DNA from: Catonia carolina | Taxonomy: Eukaryota > Arthropoda > Insecta > Hemiptera > Achilidae | Direction: 5' to 3' | NCBI GenBank assembly: GCA_035578175.1 | Contig: JAQMRL010000003.1 | Span: 60,248,672-60,312,671 of the forward strand | DNA length: 64,000 nt | In this document: piece by piece, positions 52,401 to 57,304 of the stretch | How the letters are laid out: every line of letters begins with the position of its first letter | Position numbering within the stretch: the stretch's first letter is position 1 | Program-made: the position numbers and the translations under genes | The notes under the pieces: model-generated | Told to the model about the DNA's origin: nothing | What the model saw: only the letters and a program-made list of their open reading frames with translations | Database searches by the model: none

Positions 52401-53077
52401 ATGGAATCAAAATATTATATATCTGCATTAAAGCAAAGGGTAATCAGCTACCAATACCTGTTTTACTTTTCATGTATTCACTTTTTGAATTCTATTTCCA
52501 AGAAAACAAATACTTAAGTTACCATCGAACACTTTAAACCTAAAATTTTATGACTGAGCTATCTGTTTACTTTTATTGTTAAGTTAACCTAATTTTAAAT
52601 TTACTTGCACAATTTGTTAAACTACATTTTCAACCAAATTTTTTAACACAAATACAAATATCAACATGCACACTGGATTTCCAAAAATAGTCATATTAGT
52701 TATGTTTGTAAGGGATAAATCACAATGAACTGGCATCTCCCTGAACTATTGAATCAAAATATTAGGCAATATGAACCATCACGCACAACGTATAGTAAAA
52801 CAGTGACGAATTTAGTAAGTCACTGGAGATACGGAAAAACGTAACTGAGAATATTTTAATATGGAATTTCAGTAATAAAGGAAATTTCATAATTTCCAGC
52901 ACTGTACATACTGCCACTGGCAAATTACATTTGTTACTTACTTTCATCCAGTTCATTTTTTATTGATTCTATATGTTTTGACACATCTTTTAAAACTCTG
53001 CTAGCGTGATCATTTATTCCCCCGAACTTTGTTAACACTTTCTCAACTTCTCTTTCAACGGCAACACAAGCTTCCAT
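11745..53077 (-). CDS. RMND5: RMND5 homologue, Gid2-type E3 ubiquitin ligase subunit of the CTLH complex (nine exons)
   Basis: Nine minus-strand exons join in phase to 392 codons, against about 391 residues in human RMND5A. Seen: an N-terminal coiled-coil-like region (1-94), a LisH segment around 114-145 ([18 protein letters not shown]), a CTLH segment around 152-208 ([14 protein letters not shown], then [13 protein letters not shown]), a CRA-type region (about 209-286), and a C-terminal degenerate RING ([28 protein letters not shown]). In this family the RING pairs with that of MAEA to form the catalytic heterodimer of the CTLH (yeast GID) ubiquitin ligase. All eight introns have GT-AG ends; intron 2 (21926-47829) is nearly 26 kb and holds the tandem recombinase element. 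No lesions are seen in the coding exons, so the gene looks functional despite the heavy transposon load. Confidence 0.95.
11820..13020. other. RMND5 intron 8, proximal part with a LINE relic
   Basis: Non-coding apart from a degraded non-LTR fragment at about 12655-12925. Confidence 0.5.
12655..12925 (+). mobile_element. non-LTR retrotransposon relic
   Basis: With corrections the plus strand reads [20 protein letters not shown], then [10 protein letters not shown], matching the xxExxVLRxIxxxTRxDRxRN block found after the reverse transcriptase of LINEs. Stops interrupt it. Confidence 0.45.
13033..13161 (-). CDS. possible first exon of an unrecognised gene nested in RMND5 intron 8
   Basis: A 43-codon frame starts at ATG (13161), with an in-frame TAA immediately upstream, and ends at a good donor (gaa|gtatgt) in phase 0. 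It reads [20 protein letters not shown], then [20 protein letters not shown], then INE. A basic start followed by a hydrophobic stretch suggests a signal anchor or first membrane helix. Codon use is less AT-biased than the surroundings, which favours real coding. I found no following exon at lower coordinates and do not recognise the family. Confidence 0.4.
13170..14100. other. RMND5 intron 8, distal part
   Basis: AT-rich with no recognised repeat. If the 13033-13161 exon is real, its promoter would lie here. Confidence 0.4.
14113..14267 (-). CDS. RMND5: RMND5 exon 8 (first half of the RING)
   Basis: Residues 321-371 plus two bases of Lys372. Cys337, Cys355 and His357 are candidate zinc ligands of the degenerate RING. 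Confidence 0.95.
14270..15445. other. RMND5 intron 7
   Basis: AT-rich intron sequence; I see no gene or recognisable transposon. Confidence 0.5.
15450..15552 (-). CDS. RMND5: RMND5 exon 7
   Basis: Residues 287-320: [20 protein letters not shown], then [14 protein letters not shown]; ends phase 0 at gtaagt. Confidence 0.94.
15556..16185. other. RMND5 intron 6, exon-7-proximal part
   Basis: Holds a decayed SINE-like segment (about 15660-15725) and a short minus-strand open stretch near 15972-16050 ending at a gtaagc donor, probably a transposon remnant. Confidence 0.35.
16191..16591 (+). repeat. retroposon of the GTTGTTGTTTAGG family
   Basis: Starts GTTGTTGTTTAGG, contains ggctggtttcaaccactaga, gccttcctcact, cagcatgccgggcc and ggagataact, and ends tgttatgggc plus an (ATA)-rich tail. 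A 14-base target duplication (agtattattaatat) flanks it at 16177-16190 and 16592-16605. Other copies are at 35336, 51170 and, in pieces, 53636/54364. Variable target-duplication length and a microsatellite tail suggest target-primed retroposition. Confidence 0.75.
16598..16820. repeat. foldback hairpin of about 220 bp
   Basis: Inverted arms of about 90 bases. The left arm carries ttcacctttttgcactgctt and ctttaacttataagcact; the right arm carries the reverse complements. A short asymmetric centre lies near 16700. It abuts the retroposon at 16191. Confidence 0.7.
16830..17305. other. RMND5 intron 6, remaining part
   Basis: AT-rich, with nothing recognised. Confidence 0.4.
17311..17476 (-). CDS. 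RMND5: RMND5 exon 6 (CRA region)
   Basis: Residues 231-285 plus two bases of Cys286, including [20 protein letters not shown] and [20 protein letters not shown], which are highly conserved in RMND5 proteins. Confidence 0.94.
17677..17872 (-). repeat. full-length tRNA-derived SINE
   Basis: Minus-strand head ccggtcgcattggcatagtt, a perfect B box (ggttcgaatcc), body aggtacggcatattttcata, and tail with atcgctaaggaccttgcagt followed by TTAAATAAATAAA. Fragments of this subfamily occur at 32600, 44926 and 53692. Confidence 0.8.
17880..19165. other. RMND5 intron 5
   Basis: AT-rich. Contains the hammerhead-like motif at 18407-18455. A frame at 18915-19106 has no recognisable family. Confidence 0.4.
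18407..18455 (+). ncRNA. diverged hammerhead-like core
   Basis: CTGATGA (18417-18423), one extra T, GGTG/CACT stem II around GATC, and GAAA at 18437-18440. Stem I has changed from the TACT/AGTA of the 61.9-kb copies to TATT/AATA, a C-G to U-A covariation that keeps pairing. Stem III is degraded. Confidence 0.4.
19176..19308 (-). CDS. RMND5: RMND5 exon 5 (CTLH)
   Basis: Residues 187-230 plus one base of Glu231: [20 protein letters not shown] and onward; donor gtaagg. Confidence 0.94.
19427..19564 (-). CDS. RMND5: RMND5 exon 4 (CTLH start)
   Basis: Residues 141-186: [20 protein letters not shown] and onward, phase 0 at both ends. Three TAAAACAGAAG-like repeats lie just past its donor. Confidence 0.94.
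20600..20940 (-). mobile_element. non-LTR retrotransposon reverse-transcriptase C-terminal relic
   Basis: The minus strand reads [20 protein letters not shown], then [20 protein letters not shown], then [20 protein letters not shown] and [11 protein letters not shown]. This ETWxxxxxxRKRxxxFExWCYRxM arrangement is a signature of CR1/RTE-like LINEs of insects. Only a few stops interrupt it, so it is one of the younger relics here. Confidence 0.75.
20950..21780. other. RMND5 intron 3, exon-3-proximal part
   Basis: Non-coding. Contains a hammerhead-like motif near 21668-21712 with a mutated core; otherwise nothing recognised. Confidence 0.35.
21668..21712 (+). ncRNA. inactive hammerhead-like core
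   Basis: Keeps tactCTGATGA (21676-21682) and ggtggatctacc, but the essential GAAA is changed to AAAA. Confidence 0.3.
21788..21925 (-). CDS. RMND5: RMND5 exon 3 (LisH)
   Basis: Residues 95-140, phase 0 at both ends, ending [17 protein letters not shown]. This is the first exon after the 26-kb intron. Confidence 0.94.
21930..23975. other. RMND5 intron 2, exon-3-proximal part
   Basis: AT-rich non-coding DNA. A frame at 23431-23673 has no recognisable family. No clear repeat seen. Confidence 0.4.
23983..24294 (-). repeat. truncated copy of the ACTTTCTCTTGCC repeat
   Basis: Read on the minus strand it starts ACTTTCTCTTGCCctatatg, continues through aagtattgttttcatgtc, gtctgtgtatgaacagaaga and cggtcaatcgga, and stops about a third of the way in. 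It is the same repeat that the composite element split. Confidence 0.7.
24403..24536 (+). repeat. left half of the split target repeat
   Basis: Matches 61010-61143, from actttatcttgcc to gcgattggtc. It then meets a TG tract instead of continuing into aacagaatatc. The continuation is found 22 kb away at 46745. Confidence 0.85.
24537..24580. repeat. TG tract at left junction of the composite element
   Basis: A mixed (TG)n/(CG) tract between the target repeat and unit 1. Empty target copies have only a short TGTGTGTG here. Confidence 0.9.
24581..24960. repeat. left terminal and subterminal repeats of unit 1
   Basis: ACGAGGAG-type motifs, in both orientations, lie near 24597, 24629, 24648, 24740 and 24868. 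The outermost 25 bases mirror the right end. The clustering is like recombinase or transposase binding sites; that role is inferred. Confidence 0.6.
25466..25499. repeat. (TAA)n microsatellite
   Basis: Perfect trinucleotide run. The equivalent run in copy 2 has been split by a retroposon. Confidence 0.9.
25937..30889 (-). pseudogene. zinc-finger tyrosine-recombinase-like gene, copy 1 (three exons, broken)
   Basis: Exon 1 is 30857-30889 ([11 protein letters not shown]), exon 2 is 30016-30240, exon 3 is 25937-28509; all junctions are GT-AG. The intact form would have about 943 residues. Seen in order: a C-x2-C-x9-H-x4-H finger, a C-x2-C-x12-H-x3-C finger ([19 protein letters not shown]), a helical region, a recombinase-like core with [14 protein letters not shown] (box I Arg), [10 protein letters not shown] (box II Arg) and [15 protein letters not shown] (His and candidate Tyr nucleophile), an acidic and then basic linker, and a C-terminal [10 protein letters not shown] segment. 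Lesions: one base missing in exon 2 (near 30197), TAA at 28399-28397, TGA at 28048-28046. From 28045 to the end the frame is open for about 700 codons, including the whole recombinase domain. Confidence 0.8.
31509..34200. other. unit 1 right-hand region without a supported gene
   Basis: Open frames such as 31509-31703, 31952-32242 and 34006-34203 recur in copy 2, but that follows from recent duplication. I see no family resemblance, and some are frameshifted in one copy. A SINE-like fragment lies at 32600-32690. Confidence 0.4.
32600..32690 (-). repeat. SINE head fragment inside unit 1
   Basis: The minus strand carries gccgctgtagctgagttgtt and ggttccaatcccgc (A- and B-box-like), then gcatggcatcttttcataag, matching the subfamily at 17677. 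It is present at the same place in unit 2, so it predates the duplication. Confidence 0.65.
34140..34400. repeat. right terminal and subterminal repeats of unit 1
   Basis: CTCCTCG-type motifs near 34146 and 34208, acctcgttt near 34347, and ctcctcacttggtgctttc at the tip. The latter is the imperfect inverse of the left tip. TACCGGT and ACCGGTA flank it and can form a stem with a 20-base loop. Confidence 0.6.
34401..34434. repeat. TG tract between the two units
   Basis: A (TG)n tract with two interruptions joins the end of unit 1 directly to the start of unit 2. Confidence 0.9.
35336..35861 (+). repeat. retroposon of the GTTGTTGTTTAGG family, inserted in unit 2
   Basis: Inserted within the (TAA)n run that is intact in unit 1. 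It is longer than other copies because of an extra 130-base AT-rich segment near 35630-35755 containing duplicated ttcataatcattaa-type sequence. Confidence 0.8.
36328..42241 (-). pseudogene. zinc-finger tyrosine-recombinase-like gene, copy 2 (three exons, broken)
   Basis: Exon 1 is 42209-42241, exon 2 is 40009-40234 ([20 protein letters not shown] and onward), exon 3 is 36328-38507. Exons 1 and 2 and the first 360 or so codons of exon 3 are open, including both zinc fingers; the two nonsense codons of copy 1 are sense here (Lys and Trp). The frame then stops, because about 0.4 kb is missing at 37430-37434 compared with copy 1 (27040-27436), removing the region ahead of the catalytic core. The core itself, with both Arg boxes, LGH and Tyr, is present downstream (36474-37445). 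A one-base loss in a T run near 36553 shifts the last 70 codons. The first intron carries 1.5 kb of extra DNA. Confidence 0.8.
40592..42131. other. copy-2-specific segment in recombinase intron 1
   Basis: Copy 1 has a different, 180-base sequence at the equivalent place (30600-30780). The copy 2 segment holds a SINE-like minus-strand head near 41185-41250 (ggcccgtcggtttggtgtaa) and a plus-strand B-box fragment near 41965-41995 (gagttcgattccgg). No gene seen. Confidence 0.5.
42777..43759. mobile_element. non-autonomous piggyBac-like element with TTAA duplication
   Basis: Flanked by TTAA (42773-42776 and 43760-43763). The ends start CCTTTAACGTACGG and, on the other strand, CCTTTAAAACACGGG. Unit 1 has a single uninterrupted TTAA at the same position (31433-31436), a precise empty site. 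No transposase frame. Two direct copies of an internal segment (about 42816-42868 and 43190-43232) and a short (CA)n are inside. Confidence 0.8.
44926..45012 (-). repeat. SINE head fragment inside unit 2
   Basis: Counterpart of 32600-32690, with a few substitutions. Confidence 0.65.
46725..46744. repeat. TG tract at right junction of the composite element
   Basis: (TG)n between the end of unit 2 and the resumed target repeat (aacagaatatc). Confidence 0.9.
46745..47479 (+). repeat. right half of the split target repeat
   Basis: Continues the repeat begun at 24403: aacagaatatctcaagaacg through the terminal ggcaagagaaagt at 47467-47479, matching 61153-61898. Confidence 0.85.
47515..47820 (+). 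repeat. tRNA-derived SINE with a perfect internal palindrome
   Basis: Plus strand: ggtttagtggc (A-box-like), ggtttaaatccta (B-box-like), then caattaaccacact, ctcaggaatagttggcctga and gactacatctcatttacaag. A 39-base perfect palindrome with a single central base lies at 47567-47605. The element ends about 10 bases from the RMND5 exon 2 donor. Confidence 0.7.
47830..47975 (-). CDS. RMND5: RMND5 exon 2
   Basis: Residues 46-94, including [20 protein letters not shown]; the phase-1 codon split with exon 1 makes Ser46. A SINE ends only a few bases from its splice donor. Confidence 0.93.
47980..50395. other. RMND5 intron 1, distal part
   Basis: AT-rich with a few less AT-rich islands (about 48540-48700, 48800-49100) that look like old transposon sequence. 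No family recognised. Confidence 0.35.
50403..50618 (-). CDS. transposase-like helix-turn-helix N-terminal fragment
   Basis: From ATG at 50618 the frame reads [20 protein letters not shown], then [18 protein letters not shown] and [18 protein letters not shown]. This matches the N-terminal DNA-binding part of IS630/Tc1-like transposase proteins common in insects (KGEYLxSGEKxxxLxVxxxL followed by TSELTGVSxxSI). It ends at 50373 without a catalytic domain. Probably a fragment of a dead transposon in RMND5 intron 1. Confidence 0.5.
51170..51564 (+). repeat. retroposon of the GTTGTTGTTTAGG family
   Basis: Complete copy from gttgttgttta to cccgttttgggc, flanked by the target duplication cattagcct (51161-51169 and 51564-51572). 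Confidence 0.85.
51575..52935. other. RMND5 intron 1, exon-1-proximal part
   Basis: No gene. The segment 52185-52225 is an inverted match to 50907-50950 (shared core agagtactccg), possibly the ends of an old transposon. Confidence 0.35.
52942..53077 (-). CDS. RMND5: RMND5 exon 1 (start codon)
   Basis: Encodes residues 1-45, starting [20 protein letters not shown]; ends phase 1 at gtaagt. Upstream, an attgcag at about 53105 could be the acceptor of a 5' UTR intron, and no coding frame continues past it. Confidence 0.92.
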
Positions 53078-53079
53078 AT

Positions 53080-53630
53080 TCTCGTTTCTTTATTAGAATT
53101 GCACTGCAATATTATTATTATATAGAAGACAACACAACCACAAAACAAAACAAAGAGCCACTGCAATGAGAAACTTAATTTCGCTAAGTTTCTGATCAGA
53201 AGTAAGTGATCTGTCAAGACAGACTTGATATGTTCATAGAGGACAAATAAAATATATGTTAAAATTATATGAAACTATTGAAATATATTAACAAAACTAT
53301 TGGAATTCCAACCTTTATTTCCTATAAGAACTTAACTTAAAGAATGAAAATTAGGGCATACAATTAATTGTATACTTTTATACTTGCAAAAAAAACCTTT
53401 TCACATTTCTTATGACGTCACAAAAAAAGGCCGAAGTCGAATATTTTGAACCACAGATTACTCAGCAACAATAGTGTTACGATTATTGTTACAAATATTA
53501 AGTACGTAACTCTTCTGTGTTTATGTCACCTAAATTCAGAAAATATTGAATAGTATAAATTTTGTTAATAATTTTAATTTTTGTACTGCATAGGTAGCCT
53601 TTTAAATTATTTATTTAAAATGTATAATTA
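53080..53630. promoter_or_regulatory. upstream region of RMND5
   Basis: Expected to hold the RMND5 promoter and 5' UTR. An attgcag preceded by a pyrimidine-rich stretch (about 53105-53130) may be a UTR intron acceptor. No TATA box is clear. Confidence 0.35.
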
Positions 53631-53691
53631 TGGATTGAGGAAGGCAATAGTAAACCACGTCACTCCTCGTTTTTACCTAGTAAAACCTCTC

Positions 53692-54352
53692 TTGGTAAAT
53701 CCCACTCAGGTTCGGCATATTTTCATACGTTACAAAAAATCATTTCATCCTTCACAGTTACAACCAGAGATAGTATATAAATATATAATAAAGAGTTAAT
53801 AAATAAAGAGACTAAGTGGAAGGACACTGGAGACTTTCGCCCAATAGTGAAATTTACAAAACTATTGATCCAGTAACTGAGACGATGAGGAAAAAGAGAA
53901 TATCATACCTCGGTCACATATCGAGATATCCAGAAAATAGATATGTCAAACAGATATTGAATTTCTTTTGTGGACTCGCTCTCAAACCGGTATGGATGAA
54001 ATAAATAAATGAAGATCTGGAGGAGATGGGATTAAAAATTGAAGACCTACAAAATAAATCCGAAAAATTAAACATCATTAAAAGCTTTAAATTTGCACCT
54101 CCTCCAACTAAACAATATAAAACGAGTGTCGTATCAGATGAAGTGAGACTGGCCCGATCGCTTAGGATGAGGGCCTACTGGGAGAAGAGAAAACAACGTA
54201 AGACTAAATAAATGTTTGTTAAACTAACTTAAAGTGATCCAGTGTGGTCTTAAAAGTAAAAAAAGAGATAATATATAAATATATAAGACGTTGGATTACA
54301 CCCAACGTCGTCGCTAATGACCACAGTAGTTGATGTGACATTAAATAAACAA
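53692..54352 (+). repeat. SINE split by a LINE insertion
   Basis: Body at 53692-53766 (tcccactcaggttcggcata, the 17677 subfamily) and tail at 54287-54352 (caacgtcgtcgctaatgacc). The inner LINE separates them. Confidence 0.65.
53788..54263 (+). mobile_element. non-LTR retrotransposon C-terminal fragment
   Basis: Reads NSEIYKTIDPVTETMRKKRI, then SYLGHISRYPENRYVKQIL, then (after one stop) EDLEEMGLKIEDLQNKSEKL and DEVRLARSLRMRAYWEKRKQ. This is the end of the second ORF of a LINE family also present at 9030-9600. A target duplication of about 20 bases (agagata, then an AT-rich run) flanks it at 53766-53787 and 54264-54286. It is 5'-truncated, as is usual for LINEs. Confidence 0.8.
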
Positions 54353-54456
54353 AGTGAATAAAAAACTTCTAGAGGTTCAAACCAGCCTTTCGGCTGTTGA
54401 CCTAAACAACAAAATTATGGATTAAAGGTAAATAATGTAAAAATGTGTTTTTACTA

Positions 54457-55209
54457 CGAGGGCAGTCCAGAAAGTCTGTCACGTTTTGCGTTGTAGCCGC
54501 TAGGGGCGGAGCTATCGCGGCCATTTTGGTGCCGCGGCGTTTCTCCGTTCAGTGGCTAACCAGCCGTGCTAGCGAGAGGTTTGTGTCGCTATTCGTTGTT
54601 TCTCAACAACAATTTAAAATGTGTGCCGCAATTCAGAATCCCGCCAGTTGTGACGTACGGTCGGTACAGAAAAGGAGTTCTTCTTATCGATTTCTTGGAA
54701 CGTGGCACAACAATAACCTCTGCGAGGTATTGTGAAACACTTGAAAAGTTAAGAAGAGCGATCCAAAACAAGCGCAGAGGAAAGTTGACTGGAAAAATTC
54801 TCTTTTTGCATGACAACGCCCGACCACACACGGCAAATCGAACACGAGAAGTCCTGGATGCTTTCAAATGGGAGGTTTTCCCACATTCGCCATACAGTCC
54901 GGACCTTGCGCCCAGCGATTATCACTTGTTCCCGACAATGAAGACATTGCTTGCGACGCAGCGCTTTGACGACGACGCGGAGCTACAGGAGGGTGTGACT
55001 AACTGGTTAAAATCACAGGCGGTAGACTTTTATGACGCCGGCATTTCAAAATTAGTTCACCGCTATGATAAGTGTCTTAATTTGTTTGGTGATTATGTAG
55101 AAAAATAGCATTTTAGTTGCACTTTCAAATGTAGGCTATATAATAAATTTTCTTTCTTGTACTTGGTTTTTTTATATCAAAACGTGACAGACTTTCTGGA
55201 CTGGCCTCG
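54457..55209 (+). mobile_element. internally deleted mariner element
   Basis: Inverted ends start CGAGGGCAGTCCAGAAAG and CGAGGCCAGTCCAGAAAG, with TA duplications (54455-54456, 55210-55211). An open frame to 55108 holds the C-terminal half of a mariner transposase: GVLLIDFLERGTTITSARYC, LHDNARPHT, then YSPDLAPSDYHLF, giving the second and third Asp of the D,D34D triad, and it ends KCLNLFGDYVEK. The HTH and first catalytic Asp are deleted. The clean frame suggests recent arrival. Confidence 0.88.
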
Positions 55210-55214
55210 TATAA

Positions 55215-55925
55215 ATATGTATATTTATTGTGAGTGTTGTAAATTGCAGAGTGGTGTTTATTTTTTTTTTGTTAAGTAATCTTTTGTATTGTTTGATTGT
55301 ACTGGAGGCTAAAAATTGTACAATTTTAATGGTGAATAAATATTATTATTAATATTATCACACTACAAAATTGTTTGAACTTATATAGGGAGAAAATATA
55401 TCAATAAATTACCCAAATTTTTGTATACTTAAAGAACTGGGTGAATAATCGCAAATTTTATATTGTTAGCCAGTCACTGAAGAATACACTTCTGAAATTT
55501 TCTAAGTGGTTTTTGTCATGACTAACCAAAATGAAGCTCTGTTGTATGTGTGTTAGGTGCTTTAGTTTTGTTAGTTGCTGTTCTTCAATCATTTACATTA
55601 CACACCATGGGAACAGATGTTCCGTAGTGTGTCTCCTGTTCCCTTTCATAAATACGAGTGGAAAATATTTATTTTATTCTACTGCACTGAGTCATCATCA
55701 TCTATCAAGGATTAGGCTCAATAGCCTGTTTCGGCATTCGTTTTCATTCAAGTCTTCCCAAGCTTCACTTCCCTCTCGGTTTATGTTTCCATGCTCGCAG
55801 AGTAAGTCTGTTTGCTGGCATATGAAGTAAATAGTTGAACCAGTTTCTCTTATGTATTCTTAACATTTCACACAGTGACTGTACATTTATCTCGGTGCGT
55901 ACAGCTTCGTTACATACTATCTAAC
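55215..55925. other. non-coding, upstream of RMND5
   Basis: No gene recognised. A 40-base segment at 55653-55693 (ggaaaatatttattttattc core) is repeated directly at 56194-56233. Confidence 0.35.
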
Positions 55926-55934
55926 CAAGTTTGA

Positions 55935-56098
55935 CCGGCCCGTGGTATAGTGGTCAGCGCAACTGGCTACTATGCCGGGGTCCCGGGTTCGATTCCCAGT
56001 CAGGTCTGGCATTGTTTTCATCTGTAAATCACCACATATCATTACCTACGCACAAGCCCAAGGCTTATGTAGGCATCATCACTCAATAAAAAAAAGAA
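55935..56098 (+). repeat. tRNA-derived SINE, complete
   Basis: Head gaccggcccgtggtatagtg (A box), B box ggttcgattcc, body gtctggcattgttttcatct, and an A-rich tail at 56085-56098. A truncated relative is at 59862-59945. The acceptor-arm halves do not pair, so this is not a tRNA gene. Confidence 0.8.
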
Positions 56099-56251
56099 AG
56101 TACAACCTTTGACTCCCCGCAAAAATCTTACTTCAGCAGCCTAGATACGAGATTCATTCCTCTGTAATGACATTCATGAATACTTTCATATGTACGAATG
56201 GAAAATATTTATTTTATTCTACTGTACTGAGTCTCTACATAATTTTACTCT

Positions 56252-56537
56252 TGAAATATATATTTTTTTAACCACCAGAATACGGTAACATAAAACACTT
56301 ACCAATGTTTATAGCGCTTTCGTGTATCTTGTACACATCTTCAGTAAATTAAAATTTAAAACTTCCTGCTCCTACCATGGTAGATAAGGAATCTGATTCC
56401 TTATCTACCATGGTAGGAGCAGGAAGTTTTAAATTTTAATTTACTGAAGATGTGTACAAGATACACGAAAGCGCTATAAACATTGGTAAGTGTTTTATGT
56501 TACCGTATTCTGGTGGTTAGAAAAATATATATTTCAA
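56252..56537. repeat. 286-bp near-perfect palindrome
   Basis: Arms of about 140 bases are almost exact reverse complements, with the centre at ggaatctgattcc near 56395. The arms contain accaccagaatacgg and cttaccaatgtttatagcgc. No spacer of note. Confidence 0.9.
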
Positions 56538-57112
56538 TTTTAAATAATACGGCTGTTTAAAAATCATTCATAGGATGTTTAATAAAATAATAAATTTTAC
56601 TCTTATATCTGGAATAATATCATTCAATGAGATAAGACCTAGGTAGCTTATGTATGAAACTAGGTGAAGCTTTGCCCTGCTGCTTAAAATCAGATGTTAA
56701 CCAGTTTGCTGGTAAAGGGGGTAGAACTATCAGTCCCACAGGCTGATCCAAACAGTGGTCATGTGCCTGTTACTACTTAATTTCCTGGAATATTATTCTT
56801 TTTCATCTAGGCGATAGTGATTTGAGCGGAGTGGTTTCTGTAAGATAGGTTGGATTATGTTTTTGACTAACAGTCTCAGGAACTGCAGCTCCACTTATTA
56901 TTACTGTATTACCCCTGTAAGCTTCACTTAATTTAATTTTGTAGCAGTATGCTTTAAATGAAAAGAACCGTTTTTATTGTTTAATTAACTGTTTTTTTTT
57001 AAATTGATTTAAATTTTGAAAAATTATGATTGAAAGTTATCCATCGTTGTTTCTTACCAAATAATAAAAAGTTGTCTCTAAAATATTCATAGGCCTATAG
57101 GCTAATTATTTA

Positions 57113-57301
57113 TTTATTTTTTTAAATATACTATTTATTTAAAGTCACATAAACAGCTTGGTCATTAGCGACTAAAGTGGATTATGCAACATTAACTTTG
57201 GGATTCAACACGTGATAATTTCCAGACCCTAGGCAGGAATCGAACCCGGGACCTCTGGGTGGCAGGCCAATGCGCTAACCACTACGCTATGGAGGCGGCC
57301 T
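57113..57301 (-). repeat. full-length tRNA-derived SINE
   Basis: Minus-strand head ggccgcctccatagcgtagt, perfect B box (ggttcgattcc), then ggtctggaaa, and tail with tcgctaatgaccaagctgtt. This is the best-preserved member of the family at 1201 and 1937. Confidence 0.85.
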
Positions 57302-57304
57302 ATA

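Larger units (their letters stand above)
53636..54412 (-). repeat. GTTGTTGTTTAGG retroposon remnant split by nested insertions
   Basis: Minus-strand pieces at 53636-53690 and 54364-54412 are adjacent parts of one retroposon copy (right piece ends in tgttgacctaaacaac). Between them lies a SINE, itself split by a LINE fragment. Confidence 0.7.

Noticed and set aside
55935..56010. tRNA gene
   Set aside because: A and B boxes are good, but the two acceptor-arm halves do not pair and the sequence continues into a SINE body with an A-rich tail.
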